Origin: Leptodactylus fallax
Taxonomy: Eukaryota; Chordata; Amphibia; Anura; Leptodactylidae
Length of the DNA: 64,000 bases
NCBI GenBank assembly: GCA_947044405.1
Contig: CAMRHE010000115.1
Location: 1,984,001 to 2,048,000 of the forward strand
Direction of reading: 5' to 3'
Shown here in pieces: positions 23,501 through 36,698 of the stretch; the stretch's first letter is position 1, and every line of letters starts with the position of its first letter. The translations under genes were made by a program, and so were the position numbers. The notes under the pieces are model-generated. The model worked only from the letters and a program-made list of their open reading frames with translations, was not told the origin of the DNA and did no database searches.

Positions 23501-24789
23501 ATGCCGAGAAAGAGAAAATCTGCGGTAAAACCGCAGAAAATCTCAGATTTCTACTTCCCCCATGACGGAGGGGAAGATCACAATGGCGGCGGTTCGCGCT
23601 CCAGCGCCGTTTCCGGGGCCTCAACTCCATCTCGGGACCCTCCGGAGGAGCCGCTCACCCTCTCCGCTCAGCGGAGAACGTTTTCAGCGCCGTCGATACC
23701 GCAGCTGATGGAGTGCGGGGGTCCGGAGGCGTCGGAGCCTTCTCCCCGGCGGGCCGGGGCGAGCGCGGCTCCGGGACCTTCTCCTCCGGGACCTTCTCAC
23801 CGAGGTCTACAGGCCTAAATAACGCCGAGACACCCCACTCGCCCACCGCCAGCCCGGTCAAACAGAAGCCCAGGCTCCAGCATACCGAGTCTCCAGAAGG
23901 GGAGGTGAGCAATACCACACAGTATGTACCGCCATCCACTGACTTTTTTGCAGATATTCGAGCAACAGAAAGTTTGCTCACTGAGGCCTCCATGAAAAAT
24001 ATGCTCATGGCTTTCTGTAAATCACTGACAACAGACATGTCCTTAATGGTTAAACCGCTAGATAGAGACCTCCAGGAATTGCAACAACGCACGGTGCATG
24101 TGGAATCTAAAATGGCGGAATTTGCTGCATCGCAGAATGTTCTTATAGACACTCACTATGAGGTGGAAAAAGATGTGTCGTTTCTAAAAGCTAAAATAGC
24201 AGACCTGGAGGATCGCTCGCGGTGCAACAATTTGAAGTTTAGAGGGATTCCAGAGTCAGGACCTGTGAGTAATCTAACAGTTTTCCTCCAAGACCTGATA
24301 CGCACGCTAATACCAAATCTCACGACAATGGACTTAACCATTGATAGAGCGAATAGAGTCCCAAGGCCTTCACACCTGGATGAAGCCGTACCCAGAGATG
24401 TCCTAGCAAAGATCCATTTTTACCGTACTAAAGAGCTGGTGCTGCTGACCTCACGGAAAATTGGCCGTCTACCTGACCCATACCATAAAATATCCATCTA
24501 TTCCGATCTTTCGGCCGCAACGCTACAATTAAGATGGCAATTCATCCCTATTACTACAGCTCTACGCCAACATAACATCCTATATAAGTGGGGATTCCCG
24601 GTCCGAGTGATCGTATCCCGGGACAACCTTACTCATGTTATCAATTCTCCGGAAGATGGCAAGAAGTTGCTAAATAAATGGGACATTCCGATCCTAGACC
24701 CGACACCCAAATTACCACCTGGCCAAGTGTCTGCTGGATGGCATCAAACGAAAACCCTAAGGCGTCCACCAAAAGGGCTGCACAGCTAG
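23501..24789 (+). pseudogene. L1 ORF1 (RNA-binding chaperone), one frameshift
   Basis: The frame opens at ATG 23501 with a basic 'MPRKRKSAVKPQKISDFYF' and a Pro/Ser/Gly-rich region, then ends prematurely at 23818. The other frame, open from 23713 to 24789, continues the protein, so one indel lies between about 23713 and 23818. The second part has a coiled-coil-like heptad stretch ('DRDLQELQQRTVHVESKMAEF ... KAKIADLEDRSR', split here). Next come the RRM-type core 'NNLKFRGIPES', 'DLTIDRANRV', 'RDVLAKIHFYRTKE' and a C-terminal domain with 'LQLRWQFIPITTALRQ'. This matches vertebrate L1 ORF1p (Transposase_22 family), which trimerises and coats L1 RNA. Confidence 0.88.
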
Positions 24790-25071
24790 AGACTCACCTT
24801 ACAATGGATTTCGTATGTCCACTACTGCTGAACTTATCCCCCCAGGATTACAACAGCCGCTGGTCCGCTGTACCACATTTCTTTTCTTTGTTTTGTTTAG
24901 GTGGCTTACCCACTGGTTTCATTGTTTCCATAGTTTGTTTTCTCCTCGGTTTTGGCACATGGGGGCGGCGTGACTACACAAGGCGGAGACTAATCTGCTT
25001 CCGACTGCTACTGGTAACTTCTGATGTGGGTGGTTGTGGTAAGATCTTTGAAGCATTATTAACTGTAAAGT

Positions 25072-28000
25072 ATGGTACTTAAAATTATGTCAATGAATGT
25101 CAGAGGCTTGAACTCCCCTCAAAAGAGAGCCAATTTGTGGCGGGAGGCCCGAGCTCAAGGCTGTGACATTCTTGCAGTTCAGGAAACACATCTTTTGGAG
25201 GTAGATGCCACTCGCATCAGGCATTCATCATACCCACATATATTTCACACTCATTGCTTCTCCAAGCGCAGGGGAACACTAATTGGAATCAGAGATTCAG
25301 TGGCATTTCAACAGGTGTCCCTTTAGGCCGACCCTGGAGGGCGATTTGTCATATTGGTGTGTATCCTTAACAATGTCACATACACATTAGTTTCGGTTTA
25401 CGCCCCAAACAGAAGACAGGTGTCTTTCTTGGGGAGACTCATGAGAGCAGTGGAGCGAAGAAAGCAGGGATGCCTAGTCTTAATGGGAGACTTTAACATG
25501 GCTCCGGACCCAGTGGCGGACACTATTTCTGGCATAGCGACACGTCATCCTTCATTTTCGCAGGCTATATGGCGCCATAACCTATTTGATATATGTCGTA
25601 TCCTGCATAATACCGAAAAAGATTACACCTACTATTCAACTGCACACAATAGCTATTCACGAATAGATCTATTTTTAATGGAACAAGCTAGTATTCCCCT
25701 TGCCGCAAAGTCGGATATTTCACAAATAACATGGTCAGACCATACAGCAATAACCTTGACTCTCAGAGAAAAATATGAATGCCCTAGAGCGTACATATGG
25801 AGGTGTAATGAATTCTTAATGTCACAGCCAAAATATAAAGCAATTTTGGAAAATGATTTGAAGGAATTCTTTCGGACCAATGCCCCCTCTGCCCCTAGCC
25901 ATGACATATTGTGGAATTCCCATAAAGCTTTTATCAGAGGAACGTTTATTCGCCTGGGACACATAGAAAAGAAAACTAGGTTAGCAGAAATTGATCGACT
26001 ATTACACCAAATAAAATCTATAGAGAACAGTAACAAAAAATCTCCTTCCCCCTCCAATGCAGCAAAGTTGGTGACACTACGCCATCAACTGACAGCCTGT
26101 CTACTACATACATATGAGAAAAACTTGAAAAGGGCAAAAGCGACTTATTATTCTCAATCTAACAAGGCAGGTAGGCTTCTAGCGTCCAAACTTAAACAAA
26201 AACATGCAAGGTCTAAAATCCCGTTTCTTCAGAGTAAAGATGGCACTCACAAAATCTATGATCCTAGTGGCATCGCCAATGCCTTTAAAGCTTTTTATGA
26301 AGGTTTATACAATATTAGAGAGGACTCCTCTGTGACACCTCCAACGAAACAAGACATTGCCAATTTTCTTGCAAACACTCAATTACCCACACTCACAGAT
26401 ATACAGCTGGACTCTTTAAACGAGCCCATCTCACCAGCAGAATTGCTGTCAGTGGTCAAGTCGCTGCCACCTCGGAAATCCCCGGGCCCAGATGGCCTTA
26501 CTAACGAATATTACAAAAAGTTTTCTCCGATCCTGCTAAACCCGCTGCTGTCCTTTTTGACAGCTGTGGTGGACTCTGGCACTATTCCGAGGGAAAATCA
26601 GGAGGCCCTGGTGGTGACGTTGCCTAAACCGGGCAAGCCTGCCATCAGCCCCCAAAATTTTTAACCAATATCCCTATTAAACTCAGATTTAAAAATTTAC
26701 GCCAAAATTATAGCGAATAGAGTGGCAGCTTGTCTTCCGAGCCTAATAAATCACGATCAAGTGGGATTCGTGAAGGGGAGGCAATCATATGACAATACTA
26801 GACGCATTTTGAATATTATACACCATATTAATTCTAAAAAGATGGGAGGCAGTGATTCTCGCATTAGATGCCGAGAAGGCGTTTGACCGCATTTGCTGGT
26901 CGTATGCCTTCTTGGTTCTTAGGAGCATGGGGTTCGCTGGAGCTATCTTAAGAGCAATTGAGGCGTTGTACTCTGCGCCATCTGCAAGAGTATTTACTAA
27001 TGGGGTAGTGTCGGATCCCTTTTTAATAACGAACGGGACTAGACAGGGGTTCCCCCTCTCGCCGTTGATATTTGTTCTCTCGATGGAACCACTGGCCCAG
27101 ACACTTAGACTGGACCCAGAGATAGGTGGCATTGCTATACGGGACAAAACTCATCTGATATCACTTTATGCAGACGATATCATTCTTACTTTGTCCAAAC
27201 CACAAGAATCTATTCCCCGACTTATGGAGATTATTGCCAATTTTGGACACTTATCATTCTATAAATTAAATATGGCCAAGTCACAAGCCCTACCTTTGTA
27301 TATTCCTCCCTCTTTGCTTCAACCCTTACAATCGCAATATGACTTTGACTGGAGGAAAGATGGCATTCAATATCTGGGGATACAGGTGACACCCTCCACA
27401 GGGGCCCTATTTAGAAATAATTATACACCCATGTTGAAAATACTGCAGGATGAGATGGAGCGAATGTCCAAAATAGATGTGTCTTGGATGGGACGTGTTG
27501 CAGCCTTCAAAATGTTATTATTGCCTAGACTCTTGTACCTGTTTCGCACACTGCCAATATCCGTCCCGGTTTCATTTTTCGAAACCATGCAAAGGATGAT
27601 CTCAAAATACATATGGAATGGAAAGAGACCCAGAGTTTATAAAAGCTTCCTATTTAAACAAAAAGAGGCGGGAGGTTTGGAAGTACCAGTGGCAAGGAAT
27701 TATTACATAGCGTCCTTAGTTACACAATGTGCTAGATGGCGATCAGCTGATACCTCGGTTCCATGGATGCACATAGAGCAATCGTTTATATATCCCTTAA
27801 AATTGGCGGATGCCCTGTGGGCGCCCTTTTGAAGCATTCCTATGCCTGAGTCCTCATCCCCAGTCATGCAAGCAGCAGTGACCACATGGAAGCTGCTTCA
27901 TGGGAAAGCGAATCCTACAAGTCATTTTTATGCATCAGAGATGCCTTTGTCACTTCTGGCCTGGGCGATAGAAGACCTGGTAACTTCAGAATGGGAAGAG

Positions 28001-28828
28001 AAGGGGATTACACAGGTCTCCCACTTACAGTCCGATACCAAGCAATTTTTATCACTTACAGATCTAACACAGAAATTTGGAATTCATACTGGTGACTTCC
28101 TTAAATACTCTCAAATATGGCACTTTATATCTAAAAACCCGATATCGAAAGTACCCCACAGTAGCAAGATATTCACCTGGCTGTCGACTAAGATGAGGAG
28201 ATTACGGTTTCTATATGACAAAATGGATGGAGTGGCGACTTTTACTAGATCTACACCATTCCGTTGTTGGGAGAGAGATTTGGGAAGAGTCATTACTTCG
28301 GACGAGTGGGAACAAGAAATCAAACTAAGTCACTCATCCTTAAAATGTAGTACCCACATAGAAACAGCTATGAAAATTACTTTAAGGTGGTACCGAACCC
28401 CATCCACTTTACAAATGATATACCCTTCCATGTCTGGGAATTGCTGGAGAGGGTGTGGAGGGAGAGGAACCCTTCTCCATATTTTGGGACAATGCCCCAT
28501 AATTTGTGGATATTGGAATAGGATTTTTGACATGCTATCAGAAATATTTAATTTCCACCTCCCCTACACCTCACCTTTGGCCATCCTATTAATTGGAATT
28601 CCCGAGGAATGGAACAAGCATAAAAAACTCCTATGTAAAATCTTGACTATAGCCAAATTAATGTTGGTACAGAGTTGGAGATCAGTGACCCCTCCGTCTG
28701 ACTCCACATTGTTGCTAGCTATTAACAATACCTACACCTACGAGAGGGTACTTGCATTGGGAAATGACACATATCATAACTTTGAAAAGGTATGGGACGC
28801 GTGGATTAATTCTCGATTTGTTGCATAA
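25072..28828 (+). pseudogene. L1 ORF2 (endonuclease + reverse transcriptase), 3 stops and 1 frameshift
   Basis: ATG at 25072 starts 'MVLKIMSMNVRGLNSPQKR', the APE-type endonuclease, with 'QETHL', 'LMGDFNM', 'SRIDLFL' and 'WSDHTAI'. The linker and RT follow: 'PRKSPGPDGLTNEYYK', 'DQVGFVKGRQSYDNTR', motif A 'LALDAEKAFDR', 'GTRQGFPLSPLIF' and the catalytic 'LYADDIIL'. The C-terminus has a Cys-x3-Cys-x7-His-x4-Cys knuckle ('CWRGCGGRGTLLHILGQC'). Lesions are TAG at 25324-25326, TAA at 26662-26664 (in 'NF*PISLLN', usually Arg), a frameshift near 26845 just before motif A, and TGA at 27830-27832. All signature catalytic motifs survive. The protein would nick target DNA and reverse-transcribe L1 RNA, but this copy cannot be translated whole. 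Confidence 0.92.
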
Positions 28829-29138
28829 TGGAAGGCACGGAGTTATATGGCATCTGCTCTTATACATCGCAGTGGACATGGCGGTGTTGGGAACGGAAGG
28901 GGGGGTAGAACATATGACAGATCGTCTCTGAGGTGTCTCACGCTAACCCTAGGAATGTGCCCACATGTTATTGTTATTGTTATTGTTTAACGCATATACA
29001 ATCGTTATCTTTTGTCTCATTGATGTACAGTTCAAAAAAACATACCCTGGACAAATGTATATCAGACTCTATATTGCAATGTATGTCAATACTGTGTCTT
29101 ACATTTATTGTGAAACCCAAATAAAAATTATTGAAACT

Positions 29139-29153
29139 AAAAATAAAATCCAG
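29139..29153. repeat. L1 target-site duplication, right copy
   Basis: Exact repeat of 23348-23362. After it, the interrupted Tc1 continues 'AAAATCACATTGTATAAATT'. Confidence 0.9.
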
Positions 29154-29249
29154 AAAATCACATTGTATAAATTTTATACATTTATTTGCATTTTGCAGAG
29201 AGAAATAAGTATTTGATCCCTCTGGCAAACAAAACTTAATACTTGGTGC

Positions 29250-30180
<931 letters not shown>

Positions 30181-30474
30181 GTTGTAGAGGTTAGAGTCTG
30201 ACTGATTCATTGAGTCTATGGACAGGAGTGTTTTATACAGGTGACTATATAAGAGAGCTGTCTCTTTAATGCAGGTAACGAGTTGATTAGGAGCGTCTAA
30301 CTGGTCTGTAGGAACCAGAACTCTTAATGGTTGGTAGGGGATCAAATACTTATTTCTCTCTGCAAAATGCAAATAAATTTATACAATGTGAATTTCTGAA
30401 TTTTATTTTTGATATTCTATCTCTCACTGTTAAAATTAACCTACCCTTAAAATTATAGACTGTTCATGTCTATA

Positions 30475-30775
30475 GGGGGTGATTTGAATTTTTATTTTTT
30501 TTTAACTAATTTATAACCCACCACCACCACTGGCTGCAGCAGTGACCTCAGTGGTGTTGACACGACACAGCTCAGGAGGCCCTCTTTGCAGGCACCACAA
30601 GCACAGTGGGTCCCAGTCACCAACCCTCTCCATGGACGCTACAATACTGTACATTCAGTGCAATTCATACATATAGCACATACAGGCAGCGTATGGCATC
30701 TCAATCAGCCTATGTATATATACTAATATACTGTGTGGATTATTTGACAAATTATCCAGATAGATGCATCAGGTC
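30475..30775. repeat. Dispersed repeat, second copy (see 21460-21790)
   Basis: Same orientation and order as 21460-21760. It directly abuts the truncated right end of the Tc1 element. Confidence 0.8.
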
Positions 30776-30950
30776 GCTGAGATGACATCCATGTGCCAAG
30801 CCAGACAACCAATATGCTCCCTTACCTTATAGACATTGCCCTTTTGCAATAACCCCATAACCAATCATATTGCATTGTCTTGCTGCTGCCTGCTTTCTGT
30901 CTAACAGGGCCGTACTCCAAGTCAACAGCCGGACATAAACAATTAAGGAC

Positions 30951-31262
30951 TAAAAATGAGCAAACTGATTTGTTAGGAAGCAAATTCATTAAAAAAATTT
31001 CCAAAAATGTCGGATTTTTGGTATTTGCCACCCATGAACCACTATGATATATATATATATATATATATATCTCCTGGGCTCCCTCGCAAATGTTACTCAG
31101 CATCTTCAGTCTCTTTTGGGCGTCTTCCGGCTTATTCTATGACATCAATGGCCCCGGAGTACCGCTGAGGCCTCTAAAGGGCATCAGTGCTCATTTGGGG
31201 CCCACCGATGTTATGATTCTTTAACATAAACACCCGAATCTCGCAAGGTTTGCCAGTCTGTA
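30951..31262. mobile_element. hAT-type MITE, third copy, diverged
   Basis: Begins 'TAAAAATGAGCAAACTG' and ends 'GTTTGCCAGTCTGTA'. Flanks TTAAGGAC (30943-30950) and CTAAGGAC (31263-31270) form an 8-bp duplication with one mismatch. The interior 'CCCCGGAGTACCGCTGAGGCC' resembles other copies. A (TA)n tract sits at 31048-31070. Confidence 0.7.
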
Positions 31263-31270
31263 CTAAGGAC

Positions 31271-32245
31271 TAGGCAGCAGGCTGTTACTGAAAAAAATGT
31301 ATGTCAGTGAGGTTGATGAATTTGCAGATATTTGCATGTGATATTGACATGATTTAGGAGATTATGACAGCTAAGTCAATCCTGTATAAATATGAAATCA
31401 TGATGCTAGGTCTACAGTACCATAACCCACTTCCTTTGTCTTTAGATCCACTGCCTACACATCAATAAATACAAAAAAGCAAGTAGAGAAATTGTGTCAT
31501 CTGGGAATTTGTCTCCAAGCATCCCTAGCTATACAAATAAACTGCAATTACTAGAAGACGCTGAATTCTAGCGATAGAAAATAATAAAACTTAATAGCTT
31601 GCAATCTCAGCAAAAGCAATAATAACCCTCATTATGGAATAACCCTTGAAGACCCTAACCGAATACTTATAAGGCTGTTAGCAGTAGTCTGACTCAGATA
31701 GCATTACAGGGCTGCTCGCAGACAAGTCATACTTCTTAAGGATGGTATAGGCCCTTCAAAGAGACCTATACTGTAGGAATTGTAGGAATTGCTTACCTTA
31801 CAGAAGATGGTTATCTCTTGGTTAATGGCTGGAATGCATTTTCAGTTTACAAGTAATAATAAGTTAGGTGATTGGATGCATCAGCATTGGACTAATCCAT
31901 TAGTGATGGTATTACCTACCAATTAAAGATTGGTTTTATTTGTCCTCCGATGACCTGCTATTTGAGGGGTACCTATTGCATCGCTCATTGTGAGCTTCCG
32001 GTTTCATGACTAGTACCATATGTTAGTACTACATTGAAGCCTCTTTTGCATTACATTTTGGGAGATCAGTACCCCTTATATCTTATATTTGTTGAAAATA
32101 ATAAGTGTATTTAGGCACAGATTGAGGTGAAACATCCCCTTGTAGCTCCTTAAGGAGTGTTTTCCCCTTTGTCAAGATCCAATCATCCTTTAGCTTAAAA
32201 GACATCTGGAGGAGTGGCTCATCTGGATGTGATGTGCAAAGAGTC
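31271..32245. other. Unassigned intergenic DNA
   Basis: No gene, RNA or familiar element recognised. Confidence 0.45.
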
Positions 32246-32530
32246 TTAAATGGGCACTAACTTTTCAACAAACTTTTCAAATGAATTTAAGAAACTTTAC
32301 AATGTAGTTTATGAGAGAAAAATGGTTCCCCCACTTATCTGGCCCTTTTCTGGCTTATACCTTTCTGCAAAACTGACTTTCATTCTGAAATCTCTGCTCA
32401 ACTCTATCTTGCTAAAGCAAGATGAGATTATAGCTCATAGAGGTGTCATATTACAGTCCACAATAGAAGGCTATGCACAGGAGAGAGCAGCAAATAATCA
32501 GGAGCCCAGTAAAAAAAAAGACTAAGGCAT
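32246..32530 (+). repeat. Probable TTAA MITE, left part
   Basis: 'TTAAATGGGCACTAACTTTT' resembles TTAA-family left termini. The right end is not found. The 91-codon frame here (32250-32525) has no recognisable domain and is probably incidental to the repeat. Confidence 0.4.
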
Positions 32531-32587
32531 AAAAGAGATTGAATACAGATAAATGACTGCAGACAGCAACTTTTATAACAGAGTTGT

Positions 32588-32722
32588 ATAGAGGATTATT
32601 ATTATTTTTATTTGCTTGCTTGTATCGCGCCATCATATTCCGCAGCGCATTTACAGACATTGTCAATCACTGTCCCATATAGGGCTCATAATCTACATTC
32701 CCTAACCACTGAGCCATCATGT
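32588..32722 (-). mobile_element. LINE 3' end fragment, reverse orientation
   Basis: 'ATTATTATTATTTTTATTTG' followed by 'CGCCATCATATTCCGCAGCG' and 'TATAGGGCTCATAATCTACA' then 'CCTAACCACTGAGCCATC' reads, on the minus strand, as the 3' UTR common to L2/CR1-type frog LINEs, ending in an (AAT)n tail. Confidence 0.65.
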
Positions 32723-32749
32723 TGCCATGTATTTATATGAGTTGTCTAG

Positions 32750-33188
32750 TATAAATACGTTGAAGAATATAGGGGATGAGTCATACAAAGAATGTGAAAA
32801 ATTTGCAATTTTTGGCATATGACCATACAATTGCAACTTTCTCCCCTTTGTCCTGCACAAGCCACTTTTCCTAAAGGTGGGAGTGGATAGTGCGGGGCTT
32901 CGCACCCCAATAAATTTACTTGTGCAAATAATGGCTGAAATCTATCTGGAGTAGATTTCAATTTTTGTTGTACACCTCTTAATAATTTGGGCACACATCA
33001 CCTAGACATGGCTGTTCATTATGACTGGCATAATATGTGATCTGGGTGACTGAGAGTGTTTTTTTTTTTTTTTTTAATTGAAAAACTTACTTGACCTTCT
33101 AAAATCATCACTGGGGGCCCTTAATAAATTTCATTATGGGGCCTTTGACATCTGTGTATGCCCCTGTCCATAATGCACCCAAGAGTCC
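32750..33188. other. Unassigned intergenic DNA
   Basis: Nothing recognised apart from a T-run at 33059-33076. Confidence 0.4.
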
Positions 33189-33712
33189 TTAAAGGGAGTC
33201 TATCAGTGCCCCAAGCTACTTTAAACTTCTCCCATAGTGCTGTAGATGCTGTTTGCAGAGTAAAAATCATACCTTTCTTATGTTTCAGAGCCCCAGGAAT
33301 GCATAGAAAAAGCACTTTTATTCTTTATTCAGATGAGGATCTTGGAGCACAGGGGGAGTTTTTTTCTATTACTGAGTACTGCTGCATCATCACTAAACAT
33401 GCCCATCCTGCATTCAGCTCGTCCACCTGGGAAGTGTAAGGACTAACCGACACTGGGAGGATCAACTCATACTGCCCAGGGGGACGAGCTAAATGCAGGA
33501 TGGGCGTGTTAAGTGATGATGCAGAAGTGCTCAGTAATAGAAGAAAACTCCCCCTGTACTCCAAGATCTTCATTTGAATAAAGAATAAAACTGCTTTTTC
33601 TCCGCATCCCTGTGGCTCTGAAAGAAAGGTATTGTTTTTATTCTGCTAACAGCATCTGCAGCACTAAGGGAGTGGTTTAAAGTAGCTGAGGGCAGTGATA
33701 GACTCCCTTTAA
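33189..33712. repeat. TTAA-bounded foldback MITE, 524 bp
   Basis: Begins 'TTAAAGGGAGTCTATCAGTG' and ends 'CACTGATAGACTCCCTTTAA' in mirror (the right strand reads 'GGCAGTGATAGACTCCCTTT' then AA). Both arms extend about 240 bp inwards. 'ATGCCCATCCTGCATTCAGC' in the left arm pairs with 'GCTAAATGCAGGATGGGCGT' in the right. Two minus/plus frames across it are mirror artefacts. Confidence 0.88.
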
Positions 33713-33884
33713 ATCATGAATAGTGCACATGAACTATGATGAAAGTCATGCACTGTTATGTTTTTATGTACTGTACATATGAGACCTAAGATATTAGACA
33801 CCAGCACCCAAGACTTCACTTGCTTTCTGGACTTTACAAGCACCCCAGATGCAAATGCCCCGACTAGTCACTGTTAGAAATTTA

Positions 33885-33985
33885 CTTGTTTTGTGTATTT
33901 TCTGTATTGTATGTAAATCCACAAATTTACAGCACCATGGAATTAATGGTACTCCAAAAATAAATAATAATAATAATGATGATAG
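33885..33985 (+). mobile_element. L2/CR1 LINE 3' end fragment
   Basis: 'TGTATGTAAATCCACAAATT', 'AGCACCATGGAATTAATGGT' and an (AATAAT)n tail match the 3' end of the LINE at 11360-11447. Confidence 0.8.
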
Positions 33986-33999
33986 TAAAAATAATAATT

Positions 34000-34372
34000 A
34001 ATGGACATCCTCATCTGGGTATCCTGGAGGTCTCTCCAATTTCTGGGAGTCTTGTGGACATAACAGGAGATTAGACAACACTGTGCATATGACATTAAGA
34101 GTCTGTTGAAAGCTGGTTGATAATGTCCCTGTAAAGGAATCCATCACTCATGTGGGAAACTTTATTCTATTTTAGCACAGGCATAACATGAAGCTCCTGG
34201 GCCTCAAAGCAAAATCTGCATCATGCTCCCCAACTATAATGTATTGTTTATAGTACTGATCTCCTTGTATTTGGAGACACCTTATGGACTCCCTAAATCT
34301 GTGACTGCACCAATTGCACCTTCTGCACGCACTCAAGTTACGCACCTATACTTTATACAAAAATGCTCTTTA
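34000..34372. other. Unassigned intergenic DNA
   Basis: No gene recognised. The frame 34223-34498 runs into the MITE at 34373 and is not a gene. Confidence 0.4.
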
Positions 34373-34590
34373 AGGCTAAGGCAGCAGCAAAAAAAAAAAT
34401 CACTGGAGGAAAAACTGCGGCAACAATGCATCACGATTTTTCCCGCATCATTTTTCACAGAAATTCCGCAGAGGTTTCTTCTTCCATTATACCTATAAGC
34501 AAACCGCTAGTGTTTCCTTAGGTATAATTGACATGCTGCAATTTCCAAAACCGCAACGGTTTTGGAAATCGCAGCGTGTCCGCTAACTCT
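34373..34590 (+). repeat. Truncated relative of the 4250-4623 MITE
   Basis: Shared text includes 'CAATTATACCTAT...CAAA/CGGAAA', 'GGTATAATT.ACAT', 'TTTCCAAAACC' and 'GTTTTGGAAATCGC.G.GTGTCCGC', with the same internal palindrome. The right terminus is missing. Confidence 0.7.
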
Positions 34591-35033
34591 TGATTTGCAC
34601 CCAAGCACAATTACATTCTGCTCTGATCTCTCTGACAGTCTGAAAGTCTATTTTTTTCATGGTCTATTCTAATGACTCAAACAATATAAAAAGTAGCTGA
34701 AGGTATGAAGGAGTCAGGCAGCAGCAAAGAAGAAATATGGTAAATCTGGGGCACCTAACACATTATAGTAAGCCCATTAATGCTTCATAAGCCATTTTTT
34801 TCTATTTTGACACCTACTTTCCAGGAGATTTTGATGAAATGTAATAATGTGCCAGCTCCGAGCAGCAGAATTGCAGAGATGCCAGGCTGCCATGTTTCAT
34901 TATCCTAACATATTTTATCATATCTATCACAGTAAAAGGAAAGAACATGTCAGAATAAATAGTTGACTAAATATGTAATTACTTGCTATGGAAGAGACAG
35001 TACAGTATACCTCTGGAGTGGAGTTACTATATG

Positions 35034-35933
35034 TTAAAGGGGTTGTCGGGGATAAAATCATCCTTCAACACTAAGCTAAACACCCTCCCCCCACCTAACT
35101 TCTAACTTATTTACTTTAGCAAAAATGTATATTTATGTAACCGTCCCAGACACATTTTCAGATTTTCTGGTGACGTCCTGTTTTCCCGTTTCCGGAAATG
35201 TAATGTCACCAATACTAACCCCCCACCCACCCCATCATACTTACCTGTCTTCCTGTCCAGATCTTCTGGGCACGGAACATCACTTCCTTTTGGGGGGGCC
35301 GGCTCCTCCTCTTCTTGATTTCTGCTGGCCGCCCACTCCGGCTCTATTGTGCAGGTATCGTCAGACGTCAAGAGGAAGAGGAGCTGGCCCCACCAAAGGA
35401 AGTAATCTCCTGTGCCCAGGAGATCTGGACAGGAAGACAGGTAAGTATGATGGGATGGGGAGGGGTGCGGGGGTTGTGGTCTGAGACGTTAGTCAGCAAA
35501 GACTATGTAATGTTTAGGATTGTCCTGAGCATTGGTGGGGGTAAAGATATTGCATATTTAGCACTGACCTGCTAGGTGTCCATATAACTTGGATAGGTGG
35601 GACACTTCTATACACATTAGATACTTGAACAGCCCTGACAGTTTGGCAGGTTGACAGATTGAGTTAGTCAGTTGGGAAGGGCTAGTAGTTGGCAGGCTAG
35701 CTAGGGAGACAGGGAGGGGTGTGAGGGAGTGAGAGTAGAAGGTAGTGTGAGTCAGCTCTGAGTATACTGCAAGAAAACAGGAATCTACACATGTAAACAA
35801 ATGCAGACGATGCCAGAGAAACCCAGAAATCACTCAAAACACTGCTAAAGATATTTGGTTGCACGTATTAACCCATTAATAGCACTAACAGACTTTTTTT
35901 TTTAAAGATTTTTTGCTCAGAAAACGCCTTTAA
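35034..35933. repeat. TTAA-bounded 900-bp element with internal foldback
   Basis: Ends are 'TTAAAGGGGTTGTCGGGGAT' and 'CTCAGAAAACGCCTTTAA'. Inside, 'CTTACCTGTCTTCCTGTCCA' (about 35241) is inverted at 35425 ('TGGACAGGAAGACAGGTAAG'), forming arms of roughly 90 bp with an ~90-bp loop. Its 3' third is also present at 728-1042. The open frames 35111-35575 come from the foldback arms. Confidence 0.82.
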
Positions 35934-36000
35934 ATTTTAGAGGCCTGTGCATACTGCCATATCTCACTAGAATAACATTTTCCATCTGCCTGTAAAAGAC

Positions 36001-36470
36001 AGACAGACAAGTGTAACCCTTAACTCTAATATTTTAGACAGACAGACAGACAAGTGTAACCCTTGACCCTAATATTTTAGGATGGTCCAGTGAAGAGACA
36101 AACACACTGCAATGAACCTGAAATTAACTTTCAAGATGGTGTAATTATTTTTGGTTACAATACAAGGCACTTAGAGGTTACTGTCACAAAAGAGTACAAG
36201 GCTTGGTGGTTACACAGTCTATTAAGGACACAGAGCTTAGCAGTTGGTGTTCTTAGGCATACAGCTTAATGGTTGCATTCTCTTATGGGAACAGGATAAT
36301 GGTTATGGTCTCTGGCAGGTACATAGTGTATTGATGTGTATTGATTGCAGGCTCTCGAGGGCACAGTATAATGGCTACAGTCTCTGGTGGGATTACATTC
36401 TCTGACAGACACAGAACACTAGTATATCATAAAGGGTACACAGTGCAATGGTTGGAGTCTGAACAGGCTC
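36001..36470. repeat. Short tandem duplications
   Basis: A 40-odd-bp unit with 'GACAGACAAGTGTAACCCTT' is present twice at 36001-36080. From 36205 to 36470, diverged ~40-bp units of the type 'ACAG..TAATGGTT...GTCTCTGG.' follow. Confidence 0.6.
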
Positions 36471-36698
36471 TTAGATCACCTCGTGATAACTAAACTTGGT
36501 GAGTCACACTGGGTTGGCACACCCTCAGTTTTTACACATGCACAGAAGTATTCTCCAGCGCCTCCCTCAGTACACAGTTCAGGTTCTCTGCAGGAAGTGG
36601 TCTGAAATTGCTTGCAATATATCCAAAGATACCTCCTATGAAATGGCTTCCTCTGCCCCCAAAGTCCCAAGCAGAGCAGCTAACTGGTGCAGGTCCGC

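Larger units (their letters stand above)
23363..29138 (+). mobile_element. Near full-length L1-clade LINE, 5.78 kb
   Basis: A short GC-rich 5' UTR beginning 'GGGGGCGGAGCCTACTGTGG', typical of vertebrate L1 starts, is followed by ORF1 (23501-24789), a 280-bp spacer, ORF2 (25072-28828), a 310-bp 3' UTR and an A-rich end ('AATAAAAATTATTGAAACT'). It is flanked by an exact 15-bp duplication, which is the signature of target-primed reverse transcription and shows that both ends are present. It carries few lesions (one ORF1 frameshift, three ORF2 stops and one ORF2 frameshift), so it is fairly young but inactive. Confidence 0.93.

Noticed and set aside
24678..25082. Third L1 ORF between ORF1 and ORF2
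   Set aside because: It overlaps the ORF1 end in another frame and the spacer; no conserved motif, so likely incidental.
35111..35575. Three overlapping frames around the 35-kb foldback
   Set aside because: They are mirror readings of the same inverted arms in a TTAA element.
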